Below, piece by piece: positions 16,875-25,832 of a stretch of 64,000 nucleotides of DNA. The stretch is taken from assembly GCF_020667835.1 (NCBI RefSeq), contig NZ_JAFMPR010000006.1, forward strand, positions 186,001 to 250,000. Reading direction: 5' to 3'. Source of the stretch: Roseibaca sp. Y0-43. GTDB lineage: Bacteria > Pseudomonadota > Alphaproteobacteria > Rhodobacterales > Rhodobacteraceae. The notes beneath the pieces were generated by a model. It was not told the origin of the DNA, did not search any database, and saw only the letters and a list, made by a program, of their open reading frames with translations. Each line of letters starts with the position of its first letter. Within the stretch, counting starts at the first letter, position 1. The translations under genes were made by a program, and so were the position numbers.

Positions 16875-17870
16875 CTAGTCAAGCGCCCGGTGCGTGGCCT
16901 GCCAGCTTTTCTGTGTCAGCCGCGCAGGTGGCTGGGCATGATAGACCGCGCGCGCAATGGCACGGGCCAAACAGGTCGCGGCGGCATGGCCAAGCGCCAC
17001 CATGTCCAAAGGCGTGGCCTCTGGCCCGGCGCCCGTGGATACCGCGAAGACAAGGTCGCCGTCGAATTGCGTATGCGACGGCACGATCGCGCGCGCCATG
17101 CCGTCATGCGCGGCAACGGCCAGCCGGGTCAGTTGCGCTTGGGTCAGCCGCGCGTCGGTGGCGACAATCGCGATGGTCGTCGCCTCGCGCGCCAGTTTGG
17201 TGACGGGCGGCAGGGCATAGGCCGCGCGTGGGGCCGGGCCCAGCCCGCCGAATTCGTCCTGCCATTCGAACGGCGCGGCCCAGAAATGCGGGCCGTCGCC
17301 CACGGTCACGCTGCCCACCGGGTTGGCCGCGACCAAGGCACCAACGGTCGCGCCGCCCTCAAGCACCCAAGATGCCGACCCAAGCCCGCCCGCCACAGTG
17401 GCCGTTGTCGCGCCAAAACCCGCGCCATGGCTGCCCAAGGCGAAATCGGACGCAGCAGTCGCCAAAGCCGCGCGGCCCAAGGCCGGATAAGGGTTCGTAG
17501 CCCAATCCTTCGCGCCGCCATTGGCCAGATCAAACAGGATCGCGGCGGGCACGATGGGCACATATTGCCCCGCGACGGCAAAGCCGCGCCCCTGGGCGCG
17601 CAAACCGTCCATCACACCAGAAGCCGCGTCCAACCCGAAGGCAGAGCCGCCCGACAGCACGATGGCATCCACCTCTTGCACCAAGCGGTCAGGGGCCAGC
17701 AGCTCTGTCTCTCGGGTGCCGGGCGCGCCGCCCATGACATGCACGCCCACGACAAGCGGGGCATCTGCCACCAGAACCGTTGTGCCAGAGCAAAGCTCCG
17801 CGTCCTGCGCATTGCCCACGCGCAGCCCCGCGACATCGGTTATCAGGTTGCGGGGGCCGGGCCGGGTCAT
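16875..17870 (-). CDS. P1 family peptidase (DmpA/NylC-type Ntn hydrolase)
   Basis: A 331-residue protein of the self-cleaving DmpA/P1 family, which includes L-aminopeptidase/D-esterase and 6-aminohexanoate-oligomer hydrolase. It shows ITDVAGLRVGNA at the start, the VLSGGSAFGLDAASGV loop and GGLGSASWVLEGGATVGALVAAN. The segment TTIAIVATDARLTQAQLTRLA begins at residue 231, where Thr231 aligns with the N-terminal nucleophile of NylC-type enzymes. The preceding residue is Ala rather than the usual Asn, so self-processing may differ. The natural substrate is unknown. The ATG at 17870 overlaps the upstream hypothetical gene by 4 bases (ATGA). Confidence 0.87.
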   Translation of the reverse strand: MTRPGPRNLITDVAGLRVGNAQDAELCSGTTVLVADAPLVVGVHVMGGAPGTRETELLAPDRLVQEVDAIVLSGGSAFGLDAASGVMDGLRAQGRGFAVAGQYVPIVPAAILFDLANGGAKDWATNPYPALGRAALATAASDFALGSHGAGFGATTATVAGGLGSASWVLEGGATVGALVAANPVGSVTVGDGPHFWAAPFEWQDEFGGLGPAPRAAYALPPVTKLAREATTIAIVATDARLTQAQLTRLAVAAHDGMARAIVPSHTQFDGDLVFAVSTGAGPEATPLDMVALGHAAATCLARAIARAVYHAQPPARLTQKSWQATHRALD

Positions 17871-18205
17871 TCGGCGGCGTCTTGGGTCAGGAAAAACGGG
17901 TCTTGGGTTTGCCAATAGGCCAGAATATCGGCCGCGCGCGTGCCCTGCCCGCCCAAGGCCTGCATGGCGCGCAGGTCGGTCGCGATCAGCGTGGCCACCT
18001 GCCAGCCCTCGCGCGCGCGCCTGCCGCTGGGGCCATCCATGCCGAACATGCGTTCGACCTCATCGCAAGCCGTCGCAATCGCAAGGACAAGGTCCAGCAC
18101 ATCGGCCTCTGGCCAGCCACGCGCAAGGCGTTCGGCTATACCGCGCACCGCGACGCCTTCGGCGCAAAGCGTCTCAATCACGGCCTCTGCCATGTCCTGA
18201 AGCAT
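17867..18205 (-). CDS. Hypothetical protein, coupled to P1 peptidase
   Basis: A 112-residue protein that I do not recognise. It is soluble and mostly helical, with a long central helix-like stretch VLDLVLAIATACDEVERMFGMD and a C-terminal TRAADILAYWQTQDPFFLTQDAAE. Its stop overlaps the start of the P1 peptidase gene (ATGA), so the two are co-translated. The start could also lie 20 codons further upstream, and no strong ribosome site decides it. It lies 101 bp downstream of mnhG, so read-through from the antiporter operon is possible. Confidence 0.6.
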   Translation of the reverse strand: MLQDMAEAVIETLCAEGVAVRGIAERLARGWPEADVLDLVLAIATACDEVERMFGMDGPSGRRAREGWQVATLIATDLRAMQALGGQGTRAADILAYWQTQDPFFLTQDAAE

Positions 18206-18306
18206 TGTCCCGACGCACTCACAACCAAACCGAGCTGCGCAGCGGTCAAGACCGACCGCCAGCACCCCTCACCCAGCGGTAACTATGCCGCAGGTCGGCG
18301 CGCCGA

Positions 18307-18672
18307 TCAATCCGAACTGCTGTCCTGGCCCAGATGGCCTGCCCAGCGCGTGCCCTCGCGCGCAGGATTTGGCAGGTCACGCTCGGCCACATGGTTGCGC
18401 AACTGCACCCGCGCGATGAAAAACGCGGTGATGGGCGCGGCGAGGAACAGGAACAGCGTAATCATCAGCTCGTGAAAGCTGAGCGTGCCTGCAACGCCGA
18501 AGAAATAAACCATCGACGCGATCAGCACGCCGCCCACGCCCAGCGTGGTGGCCTTTGTCGGCGCGTGCAGCCGGGTCATCTGGTCGGGCAGTTTCAGCAG
18601 GCCGAACGACCCCACCAGACCGAAAAAGCCAGCGATAACCAGCAGCGCCGCGATAACGTAATCCAAAATCAT
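18307..18672 (-). CDS. mnhG: Na+/H+ antiporter subunit G (MnhG/MrpG)
   Basis: A 121-residue membrane protein with three hydrophobic segments. It starts MILDYVIAALLVIAGFFGLVGSFGLLKLPDQMTRLHAPTKATTLG, the MrpG signature with the DxxxRLHAPTKA motif. It is the last subunit of the seven-part Mrp antiporter, which exchanges Na+ or other monovalent cations for protons. It starts 11 bp after the mnhF stop. Confidence 0.93.
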   Translation of the reverse strand: MILDYVIAALLVIAGFFGLVGSFGLLKLPDQMTRLHAPTKATTLGVGGVLIASMVYFFGVAGTLSFHELMITLFLFLAAPITAFFIARVQLRNHVAERDLPNPAREGTRWAGHLGQDSSSD

Positions 18673-18683
18673 GGGCCTGCCCC

Positions 18684-18956
18684 TTATTCGATGATGTTGC
18701 CGCGCAGGATGTAGCGGCAATAGGCCACGGTCGAGATAAAGCCCATCATGGCAAACAGCATCGCCGCCTCGAAGAACACGCCGGTGCCAAAGGCCATGCC
18801 GTAGATCACGATCAGCGCGATGATGTTCACGACCATCGTATCCAGTGCGAGGATCTTGTCGCCGGTGCTGTCGGCGCGCACAAGGAACCACAGGTTCATC
18901 AACAAGCCCAGCCCGAAACAGGTGGCGGCGAAAACCAGAGCATAGGTCAGGATCAT
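18684..18956 (-). CDS. mnhF: Na+/H+ antiporter subunit F (MnhF/MrpF)
   Basis: A 90-residue membrane protein with three helices. It carries the MrpF hallmark RADSTGDKILALDTMVVNIIALIVIYG, including the Asp needed for activity in this subunit. Its start overlaps the stop of mnhE by 4 bases. Confidence 0.93.
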   Translation of the reverse strand: MILTYALVFAATCFGLGLLMNLWFLVRADSTGDKILALDTMVVNIIALIVIYGMAFGTGVFFEAAMLFAMMGFISTVAYCRYILRGNIIE

Positions 18957-19444
18957 TCGAAAATCTCCTTCAGGCGGCGCTCGTAGCGGGATTTGATGTC
19001 ATGCACCGTGCCGACCGGGTCGGGCGCGTGCAGGCAATGCACCAGCAGGCTGCTGCCATCTTCCGACAGATCGGCCGATACCGTGCCCGGTGTCATGGTG
19101 ATGGTGCCCGCCAGAACCGTGATCGCTTCCGGCGTGCGCAGTTCCAGCGGGACGGTCACGAAGGTCGATTTCAGGTCGGCATTGCGCTTGAACAGGATCA
19201 GCATCGCCACCTGCACATTGGCCACGCAAATGTCCCACAGCACGACAAGAATGTATTCCACGATCTTGACCGGGCTGCGCAGCTTCGGGCGGTCGGGCCA
19301 ATAGGCGGCTGTCACCAGCGGCACGATGGTGCCAAGGATCAGGCCAAAGACCACCGCGTTCAGCGTCAGCACGTTGACCAGCATGACCCAGACGGCTGTC
19401 AGAACCAGCGTCAGCAGCGGATGGGGGAAAAGTTTTCTGAGCAT
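18953..19444 (-). CDS. mnhE: Na+/H+ antiporter subunit E (MnhE/MrpE)
   Basis: A 163-residue membrane protein with two N-terminal helices and a cytoplasmic C-terminal part. It contains the MrpE segments NVQVAMLILFKRNADLKSTFVTVPLELRTPEAITVLAGTITMTPGTVSADLSEDG. It lies 3 bp after mnhD and overlaps mnhF by 4 bases. Confidence 0.92.
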   Translation of the reverse strand: MLRKLFPHPLLTLVLTAVWVMLVNVLTLNAVVFGLILGTIVPLVTAAYWPDRPKLRSPVKIVEYILVVLWDICVANVQVAMLILFKRNADLKSTFVTVPLELRTPEAITVLAGTITMTPGTVSADLSEDGSSLLVHCLHAPDPVGTVHDIKSRYERRLKEIFE

Positions 19445-19447
19445 GGC

Positions 19448-20953
19448 TTACTCCTCCGCCCCCAGAACCGCGCCGATATAGCCCTCGGGCGCGTAAAGCT
19501 GCGCGGCGGTATCGGTCAGGTAATCGGTCAGCGGACCGGCGACGATGGTCATCAGCACGATCAGCGCCAACAGCCCGCCCACACCGGCCAGCGCCACACC
19601 CGTGGCGGGGGCGGCGGGTGTGCTGTCCGCCTTCACCGCATGGGCCTTCCAGAACACGATGGACCCGGCCTGCGAGAAGCCGACCACCGCCACCAGAGAG
19701 GTGACAAGCACCACGCCCCAGACCCAGACCGCCAGCGCATGATCGCGCAGCGCATCCAGCACGAACAGCTTGCCGATGAAACCCGACAAGGGCGGCAGGC
19801 CGGTCGTGGCGATGGCTGCGGCAAAGAACAGCGCCGCCACCAGCCCCGATTGCGCGATGGGCGCGCGCAAGTCCAGCGCGCAAGTGCCACGCCGCGCCTG
19901 CACCATGTCGATGACAAGGAACAGCGCGCCCGCTGCAAGGGTCGAGTGGATCAGGTAGTAAAGCGCCGCGACCGTCGCCCCTTCGGTAAAGGGCGCGATG
20001 GCGATGAAGAGCGTGCCCATCGACCCAACGGCTGCGAAGGAGGCAACCCGCGCAAGCGACCCGCCCGCCATGACGCCGACCATGCCGATCACGGTGGTAA
20101 TCAGCGCCGCAGGCATCAGCAGGTCCGAAAACAGCGTGCCCGTTAGCGCCAAGGACGGGCCGAAGATCAGCGTGAACACGCGCAAGATGGCATAGGCGCC
20201 GACCTTGGTCATGATCGCGAACAGCGCGGCCACCGGCGCGGGCGCGTGTGTGTAGGTGTTGGGCAGCCAGAAATGCAGCGGCAAAAGCGCGCCCTTCACG
20301 GCGAAGACCAGCAGCACCATCGCGCCCGCAGTGCGCACAAGTGCGGCATCCTCGGGCGGCAAAGTCGCGGCTTTTGCGGCCATGTCCGCCATGTTCAGCG
20401 TGCCGAAGACCGCGTAGATCGTGGCCAGCGAGAACACGAACAGTGTCGAGCCTGCCAGGTTATAGATGATGTATTGCACCCCCGCGCGGGTCCGCAAGCG
20501 CCCGCCGCCATGCACCATCAGGCCATAGCTTGCGATCAGCAGCACCTCGAAGAAGACGAACAGGTTGAAGATGTCCCCCGTCATCATCGCGCCGAACAGG
20601 CCGAATAGCTGGAACTGATAAAGCGGGTGGAAATGCGCGCCGCGCTCGTCCCATTTGGTGCCGATGGAATAGATCAGCACGCCCAGCGCCAGCAGTGCCG
20701 TCAGCGTAATCATCAGCGCCGACAGCCGGTCCATGACCATGACAATGCCGAAGGGCGCATCCCAGTTGCCCATCTTGTAGACGGTGACTTCGCCCGTCGC
20801 GGCCTGCGCCATCAACATGGCACAGATCACGACCAGCAGCGCGGTCGTCGCCACCGACAGGGTGCGCTGGATGACCAACTGACCCCGGACCAACAGAAGA
20901 GTGGGTGCCATGACCGCCGTGATAATCAGCGGCAAAACCATGAAATGCGTCAT
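19448..20953 (-). CDS. mnhD: Na+/H+ antiporter subunit D (MnhD/MrpD)
   Basis: A 501-residue polytopic protein (about 14 helices) related to complex I subunits NuoM/N. It has the conserved proton-pathway features: FFEVLLIASYGLMVHG with its Glu, AVKGALLPLHFWLPNTYTHAPAPVAALFAIMTKVGAYAI with the Lys, and SGFIGKLFVLDAL. It forms the ion-translocating core with MnhA. It overlaps mnhC by 4 bases and is 3 bp from mnhE. Confidence 0.94.
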   Translation of the reverse strand: MTHFMVLPLIITAVMAPTLLLVRGQLVIQRTLSVATTALLVVICAMLMAQAATGEVTVYKMGNWDAPFGIVMVMDRLSALMITLTALLALGVLIYSIGTKWDERGAHFHPLYQFQLFGLFGAMMTGDIFNLFVFFEVLLIASYGLMVHGGGRLRTRAGVQYIIYNLAGSTLFVFSLATIYAVFGTLNMADMAAKAATLPPEDAALVRTAGAMVLLVFAVKGALLPLHFWLPNTYTHAPAPVAALFAIMTKVGAYAILRVFTLIFGPSLALTGTLFSDLLMPAALITTVIGMVGVMAGGSLARVASFAAVGSMGTLFIAIAPFTEGATVAALYYLIHSTLAAGALFLVIDMVQARRGTCALDLRAPIAQSGLVAALFFAAAIATTGLPPLSGFIGKLFVLDALRDHALAVWVWGVVLVTSLVAVVGFSQAGSIVFWKAHAVKADSTPAAPATGVALAGVGGLLALIVLMTIVAGPLTDYLTDTAAQLYAPEGYIGAVLGAEE

Positions 20954-21306
20954 TGGCCGCGCTCCTCTGGCGTGACCTCTGGGGCCTCATTCTCCATGTC
21001 CAGCTTGTCGGTGCCGCCGTTCAGATAGGCGGTCAGCGCCATGATGACCGCAACCGCCGTCATCCCGAAAGCGATCACGATTGCCGTCAGCGTCAGCGCT
21101 TGGGGCAGCGCGTCGGTGTGGGGCCCTTCGACATACAGCAAAGGCGGAGAATTCAGCATCAACCGCCCGCTGGCGAACAGGAAGAAGTTCACCGCATAGG
21201 CCAGCAGCGACAGGCCCACAATGACCGGAAAGGTCCGCATCCGCAGCATAAGGTAGGTGCCCACCGCCGTCAGCGACCCGATAATGATTGCAACCAGTAG
21301 TTCCAT
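20950..21306 (-). CDS. mnhC: Na+/H+ antiporter subunit C (MnhC/MrpC)
   Basis: A 118-residue NuoK-like membrane protein with three helices. It starts MELLVAIIIGSLTAVGTYLMLR and contains PLPQALTLTAIVIAFGMTAVA-type motifs (here DALPQALTLTAIVIAFG). The internal ATG is chosen because it follows the mnhA stop by 4 bases; the longer frame would lie inside mnhA. The protein ends in a charged tail. Confidence 0.93.
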   Translation of the reverse strand: MELLVAIIIGSLTAVGTYLMLRMRTFPVIVGLSLLAYAVNFFLFASGRLMLNSPPLLYVEGPHTDALPQALTLTAIVIAFGMTAVAVIMALTAYLNGGTDKLDMENEAPEVTPEERGQ

Positions 21307-21310
21307 GATC

Positions 21311-24160
21311 TCAGCTATCCTTGGTGGCAGAGCGGATCGCGCCGCCATCCGTGACAATATCCATCGGGTCGGTGTTGACCGGCTGATCGGGGTCGGCGGC
21401 CACGCCCATGCGCGACAGCTCTGCCAACGCCAGCATGACCGCGCCCAGAACCGTCAGGAACACACCCACGTCGAACGCCATGGCAGAGGCCAGTTCGAAC
21501 TTCGACAGGGGCGGGATGGTGACATAGCCGAAGGTGCTTTTCAGGAACGGATAGCCGAAGAACCAGCTTGCAATGCCCGTCGCCGCCGCCGTCAGAATGC
21601 CCACCGCGATCATGCCGTGATAGGCAACCCGCTGCCGCGCCTGTGCCCATTCCAGCCCCGATGCCATGTATTGCATCAGCACCGCGACCGCGACGACCAG
21701 ACCGGCGATAAACCCGCCGCCCGGCTCGCTATGCCCGCGCAGAAAGATGAACGCGCCCACGACAATGGCGATTGGCAGCACCGCGCGCGTGGCCACGACC
21801 ATCATCAACGGATGGCGGTCGCCGATCTTGACCTGATCTTTCGCCATCTCGCGCAGGCGCTTGCCGCCCGCGCTGCGCATCAGCGCCGCGACCATGGCGA
21901 AGATAGAGATACCGGCAATGCCCAGCACGATGATCTCGCCAAAGGTATCGAAGCCACGGAAGTCGACAAGAATGACGTTCACCACGTTATTACCGCCGCC
22001 GCCGGTGTAGGAGTTCTCCAGGAAATACCAGCCGATATTGTCGGGCTCGCGCCGCAAAAGCGCATACATCAGCGCGCCGATGCCAAGGCCCGCGCCCGCG
22101 CCGATGACCGCGTCGCGTGTGCGGCGGGCGGGGCTGCTTTCCTTGGGTGTCTCTTTCGGCAGGAAATAGAGCGCCAGCAACAGCAGGATGACCGTCACCA
22201 CTTCGACCGACAACTGGGTCAGGGCCAGGTCGGGCGCGGACAGGTAAGCAAAGCCCACCGACAGGATCAGCCCCACCACACCCATCAGCACCAGCGACAG
22301 GTAGCGGTTGCGGTGCAAAAAGGCCAAGGCAATCGTCGGCACCATGATCAGCACGAAGCCGATGATCGACGCGTTGGTGATCGGCAGCATGGGCCGCGTG
22401 CCTTGCAGGTAATCGGCGCTGAAGAACGCCCCCGCCACGATCACCACGCAAGCGGCGGTGAAAATCGCCAGATAGCGCGACATGGCCCCGTCATGCAGCA
22501 GGTCGGTGAACCAGCTGAAGAAGCGGGTGATGGCCCCGATCAGGGCATCGAAAATCTCTTTCGCCTCTGGCCGGGGCGCCGCGATCCAGGCGCGATCCAA
22601 GCCCTTGTGCAGCAACAAAAGCACCGCCCCCGTGGCGACCGCGATGATCGACATAATCAGCGCCGCGTTCACGCCGTGCCACAGCGCGAGCGAGTAATAG
22701 GGCAGTTCGTCCGTCTGCGTCACGGCCTTCGACACGGTGGCGACCAAGCTGCCGACCATGGTTTTCGGGAACAGACCGATCAGGACAACCAACACCACCA
22801 GCAGCGCGGGCGCGGCCCACATGCCAAAGCCCGGATCGTGCGGTTTGGCCGGGTAGTCGTCGCGCTTGGGGCCAAAGAAGACGTGGAACACGAAGCGCAG
22901 GCTATAGGCCACCGAGAAGGTCGCGGCGATGGTCGCCATGACCATGAACAGCGTCGAGGTATGCGCGGCCTCGTGCAACATCATCTCTTTCGACAGGAAC
23001 CCGTTGAAAGGCGGCAGGCCCGCCATGGAAAACGCCGCAATCGTGCCGATCACGAAAGTCACGGGCATCAGGAACCGCAAACCGCCAAGGCGCTTGATGT
23101 CGCGTGTCTTGGCCTCGTGATCGACGATGCCAGCCGTCATAAACAGCGCGGCCTTGAAGGTCGCGTGGTTGATGATGTGGAAGACCGCCACCACGGCGGC
23201 AATCTCGGTCCCCATGCCCAGAAGCATGGTAATCAGGCCCAAATGGCTGACGGTCGAAAAGGCCAGCAAACCTTTCAGGTCATCCTTGAACAGCGCGATC
23301 ACCGCGCCCAGCGTCATGGTTATCAGGCCCGCGCCCGCCACAAGGTAGAACCACAGGTCGGTGCCCGACAGCACCGGCCAAAGCCGCGCCATCAGGAACA
23401 GGCCCGCTTTGACCATCGTGGCCGAATGCAGATAGGCCGACACGGGCGTGGGTGCGGCCATGGCGTGCGGCAGCCAGAAATGGAACGGGAATTGCGCCGA
23501 TTTGGTGAAGGCCCCCAGCAGGATCAGCAGCAGCGCGGGCACATAAAGGTCGCTTTGCTGGATCGCCTCGCGGTTTTCCAAGATCACGGTCAGGTCGTAG
23601 CTTCCGGCGATATTGCCAAGGATCAGCATCCCCCCGATCAGCGCCAGACCGCCCATGCCGGTCACGGTCAGCGCCATGCGTGCGCCTTGGCGGCCTTCGG
23701 GCAGGTGCTTCCAATAGCCGATCAGCAGGAAGGACGAGAGCGAGGTCAGTTCCCAAAAGATCAGCAAAAGCAAGATGTTGTCGGACAGGACAATCCCCAC
23801 CATCGCGCCTTGGAACAACAGCAGATAGGTGTAGAACTGGTCCATCGGGTCGCTTTTATACAGGTAAAAGCGCGCGTAGATGATGATGAGTAAGCCGATC
23901 CCAAGGATCAGCCCGGCAAACATGAAGCCCAAGCCATCAAGGAAGAAATTCGCGTTCAGCCCCAGCATGGGCAACCATTCGAAGCGGGCTTGAACGACTT
24001 CGCCGCGCAGCACGGCAGGCAGGTGCGACAGCAGGCCCAGCAGGGCCAGCAATGTCACCGCGCCGGTGGCTGTGGCGCAGGCATTGCGCCCGGCGCGCAG
24101 CATCAGGCCGGGAAGGAGCGCACCCAGAAATGGAAGCGCTGCGATCAGGGCAAGAGACAT
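21311..24160 (-). CDS. mnhA: Fused Na+/H+ antiporter subunits A and B (MnhA-MnhB)
   Basis: A 949-residue polytopic protein. Residues about 1-640 are the NuoL-like MrpA core, with FWELTSLSSFLLIGYW, AQFPFHFWLPHAMAAPTPVSAYLHSATMVKAG and GFLSKEMMLHEA. Residues about 640-790 contain the extra MrpA domain (SAPDLALTQLSVEVVTVILLLLALYFLP and NVVNVILVDFRGFDTFGEI). From about 800 the MrpB subunit follows in the same chain (HSEPGGGFIAGLVVAVAVLMQYMASG). The A-B fusion is normal for alphaproteobacterial pha1-type operons. It is the first gene of the operon, 145 bp after ggpS; the chosen ATG follows a basic leader region. Confidence 0.94.
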   Translation of the reverse strand: MSLALIAALPFLGALLPGLMLRAGRNACATATGAVTLLALLGLLSHLPAVLRGEVVQARFEWLPMLGLNANFFLDGLGFMFAGLILGIGLLIIIYARFYLYKSDPMDQFYTYLLLFQGAMVGIVLSDNILLLLIFWELTSLSSFLLIGYWKHLPEGRQGARMALTVTGMGGLALIGGMLILGNIAGSYDLTVILENREAIQQSDLYVPALLLILLGAFTKSAQFPFHFWLPHAMAAPTPVSAYLHSATMVKAGLFLMARLWPVLSGTDLWFYLVAGAGLITMTLGAVIALFKDDLKGLLAFSTVSHLGLITMLLGMGTEIAAVVAVFHIINHATFKAALFMTAGIVDHEAKTRDIKRLGGLRFLMPVTFVIGTIAAFSMAGLPPFNGFLSKEMMLHEAAHTSTLFMVMATIAATFSVAYSLRFVFHVFFGPKRDDYPAKPHDPGFGMWAAPALLVVLVVLIGLFPKTMVGSLVATVSKAVTQTDELPYYSLALWHGVNAALIMSIIAVATGAVLLLLHKGLDRAWIAAPRPEAKEIFDALIGAITRFFSWFTDLLHDGAMSRYLAIFTAACVVIVAGAFFSADYLQGTRPMLPITNASIIGFVLIMVPTIALAFLHRNRYLSLVLMGVVGLILSVGFAYLSAPDLALTQLSVEVVTVILLLLALYFLPKETPKESSPARRTRDAVIGAGAGLGIGALMYALLRREPDNIGWYFLENSYTGGGGNNVVNVILVDFRGFDTFGEIIVLGIAGISIFAMVAALMRSAGGKRLREMAKDQVKIGDRHPLMMVVATRAVLPIAIVVGAFIFLRGHSEPGGGFIAGLVVAVAVLMQYMASGLEWAQARQRVAYHGMIAVGILTAAATGIASWFFGYPFLKSTFGYVTIPPLSKFELASAMAFDVGVFLTVLGAVMLALAELSRMGVAADPDQPVNTDPMDIVTDGGAIRSATKDS

Positions 24161-24240
24161 CGGCGTTTTTTTCCGTTTGTTATGATCCGCGCGCGTGCGG
24201 GCACGCGGTGCAGAGGGAATGGGCGAGTAAAAGAGTTCGC

Positions 24241-24268
24241 CTTTCATCAAATACGGGGGTGATGAAAG
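24241..24268. promoter_or_regulatory. Inverted repeat upstream of the Mrp operon
   Basis: A perfect 9 bp inverted repeat, CTTTCATCA at 24241-24249 and TGATGAAAG at 24260-24268, with a 10 bp spacer. It is located between the ggpS stop (24306) and the mnhA start (24160). It may be an operator or an RNA hairpin; no T-run follows on either strand. Confidence 0.4.
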
Positions 24269-24305
24269 TCAAGGCAAACCGGTTCGATTCCGGATAAAAC
24301 CGGCG

Positions 24306-25832
24306 TCAGGCGGCGGGTGCCGCGGCCATTTCTGGCCCCGTGCCGTGGCGTTCGCGCTGAAGCGTGCGGAAATGCGCCATCTCGGAATGGGTCCATGCGG
24401 CGATGTCCCATGTCCGGGCCGAGCGGCGGAGCGCGGCCATGCGGGCGCTTGCCTCTTCGATGCCCATGGCAAGCGCCTGTTCCAGACCGGAATCCATCGA
24501 AGAATGCGAAAACGGGTTCACCGGGATCGCGCCGTCCAGCAGCACCGCGCAACCCGCGAATTCCGACAGGATCAGTGCACCGGGATGGGTCAGGTCGCGC
24601 GCGGCGCAGAATTCTGACGCCACAAGGTTCAACCCATCGGCCAAGGGCGTGATCGACGCGATGTCGGCGGCGCGGTAATAGGCTACAAGCTGCGCCAGCG
24701 GAATGGCCGTGCTGACCAGCGTGACCGGCTGCCAGTCGAAACTGCCGAAGGTGCCGTTGATACGCCCCACGAGTGACTCAATCGCTTCCTGCACCTCGGC
24801 ATAGGCGGTCATGTTGCGGTTCGCGCCGACAGAGACCAGCATCAGCCGCACCTTGCCACGCAGGTCTTTGCGGCGCTGCAACAGGCGCTCGAACGCTTCC
24901 AACTGTTCGATATTGCCCTTGGTGTAATCGGTGCGCGACACGGACAGGACCAGTTTCGTCCCGCCCAGCTCGGCGCGAATTTCCTGCACCCGCTCGGCCA
25001 CCTCGGGCTTGTTCGCCAGTTCCTCTATATAGTCGAAATTCACGCCCACCGGGTTCGTGTGCACGCAGGTCGTGGCACCCATATGCTCCAGCATCAGCGG
25101 CATCCGCCGGTCGTTCAGTGCCACGCCCGTGGCCGACAGGGTGCTGGGCGTTTCGGCCTCTGACACCAGCCGCGCGCCCTTGATGGAGCGCACCACCGCC
25201 GCGAAATTCTGTGCATAGCGCGGGATGTGAAAGCCTACGCTGTCACAGGTCATCAGGCTGTTGATGATCTCTTCGCGCCACGGCAGCACATTGAACATAT
25301 CCGGCCCCGGAAAGGGCGTGTGATGGAAAAAGCAGATCGTGGCATTGGGTTTCAGCTGGCGCAGATAGCCCGGCACCAGCCACAGGTTATAGTCGTGTAT
25401 CCAGATCACTGCATCGTCGGTGGCTTGCTTTGCGGCGGCTTCGGCAAAGGACCAGTTCACCGCGCGGAAGGTCGGCCAATCGACCGGGTCATAGTTGTAG
25501 CGTTCCTTGAAGCCGTGCAGGATCGGCCAGAAGGCTTCCTTGCTGGTGACGTGGTAGAAGCTTTTCACCTGCTCCTTGGTCAGCGGCAGGCGACTGACCG
25601 TGTAAGTGCCGAAACTGTCCGAAATCTCGATCACCTGCTCGAAATCGGGGTTCGCGGGGTCTTCGGCTTCTTTCCAGGCGACCCATGCGCCACGATCCGC
25701 CTTGCCCAGAAAGCCCTTCATCGTCGGCACAATGCCGTTCGGGCTGGAGTTTTCGCGGTAGCGCACCTTCCCGTCCTCGATCACCTCTTCATAGGGTTGG
25801 CGATGGTAGACGATCACAAGATCCGATTTCAT
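24306..25832 (-). CDS. ggpS: Glucosylglycerol-phosphate synthase (GT20 family)
   Basis: A 508-residue glycosyltransferase of family GT20. It resembles trehalose-phosphate synthase, but its N-terminus (LVIVYHRQPYEEV, SPNGIVPTMKGFL and GAWVAWKEAED) and the interior FYHVTSKEAFWPILHGF match the cyanobacterial-type GgpS branch. GgpS joins ADP-glucose and glycerol-3-phosphate to make the precursor of the osmolyte glucosylglycerol. Shared GT20 features are WIHDYNLWLVPGYLRQ, FFHHTPFPGPDMF, SRTDYTKGN and DGLNLVASEF. The ATG at 25832 overlaps the phosphatase gene stop by 4 bases (ATGA), fitting a two-step pathway. If it proves to be OtsA, the product would be trehalose-6-phosphate. Confidence 0.85.
   Translation of the reverse strand: MKSDLVIVYHRQPYEEVIEDGKVRYRENSSPNGIVPTMKGFLGKADRGAWVAWKEAEDPANPDFEQVIEISDSFGTYTVSRLPLTKEQVKSFYHVTSKEAFWPILHGFKERYNYDPVDWPTFRAVNWSFAEAAAKQATDDAVIWIHDYNLWLVPGYLRQLKPNATICFFHHTPFPGPDMFNVLPWREEIINSLMTCDSVGFHIPRYAQNFAAVVRSIKGARLVSEAETPSTLSATGVALNDRRMPLMLEHMGATTCVHTNPVGVNFDYIEELANKPEVAERVQEIRAELGGTKLVLSVSRTDYTKGNIEQLEAFERLLQRRKDLRGKVRLMLVSVGANRNMTAYAEVQEAIESLVGRINGTFGSFDWQPVTLVSTAIPLAQLVAYYRAADIASITPLADGLNLVASEFCAARDLTHPGALILSEFAGCAVLLDGAIPVNPFSHSSMDSGLEQALAMGIEEASARMAALRRSARTWDIAAWTHSEMAHFRTLQRERHGTGPEMAAAPAA

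Noticed and set aside
21257-23893. Long plus-strand open frame of 878 codons
   Set aside because: It is antisense to mnhA, rich in His, Gln and Arg, and has no family resemblance; it arises from the GC-rich codon pattern of the true gene.
21311-24160. Frameshift or gene fusion error joining MnhA and MnhB
   Set aside because: The A-B fusion is normal in alphaproteobacterial Mrp operons and the frame is continuous.
24272-24295. T-arm-like motif (CCGG-TTCGATT-CCGG) resembling a tRNA 3' end
   Set aside because: No matching acceptor, D-arm or anticodon arm can be found upstream; probably a chance hairpin.
24306-25832. Trehalose-6-phosphate synthase (OtsA) as the name for this gene
   Set aside because: N-terminal and interior segments fit the GgpS branch better, and the adjacent phosphatase is not of the OtsB type by its motifs; OtsA is kept only as an alternative.
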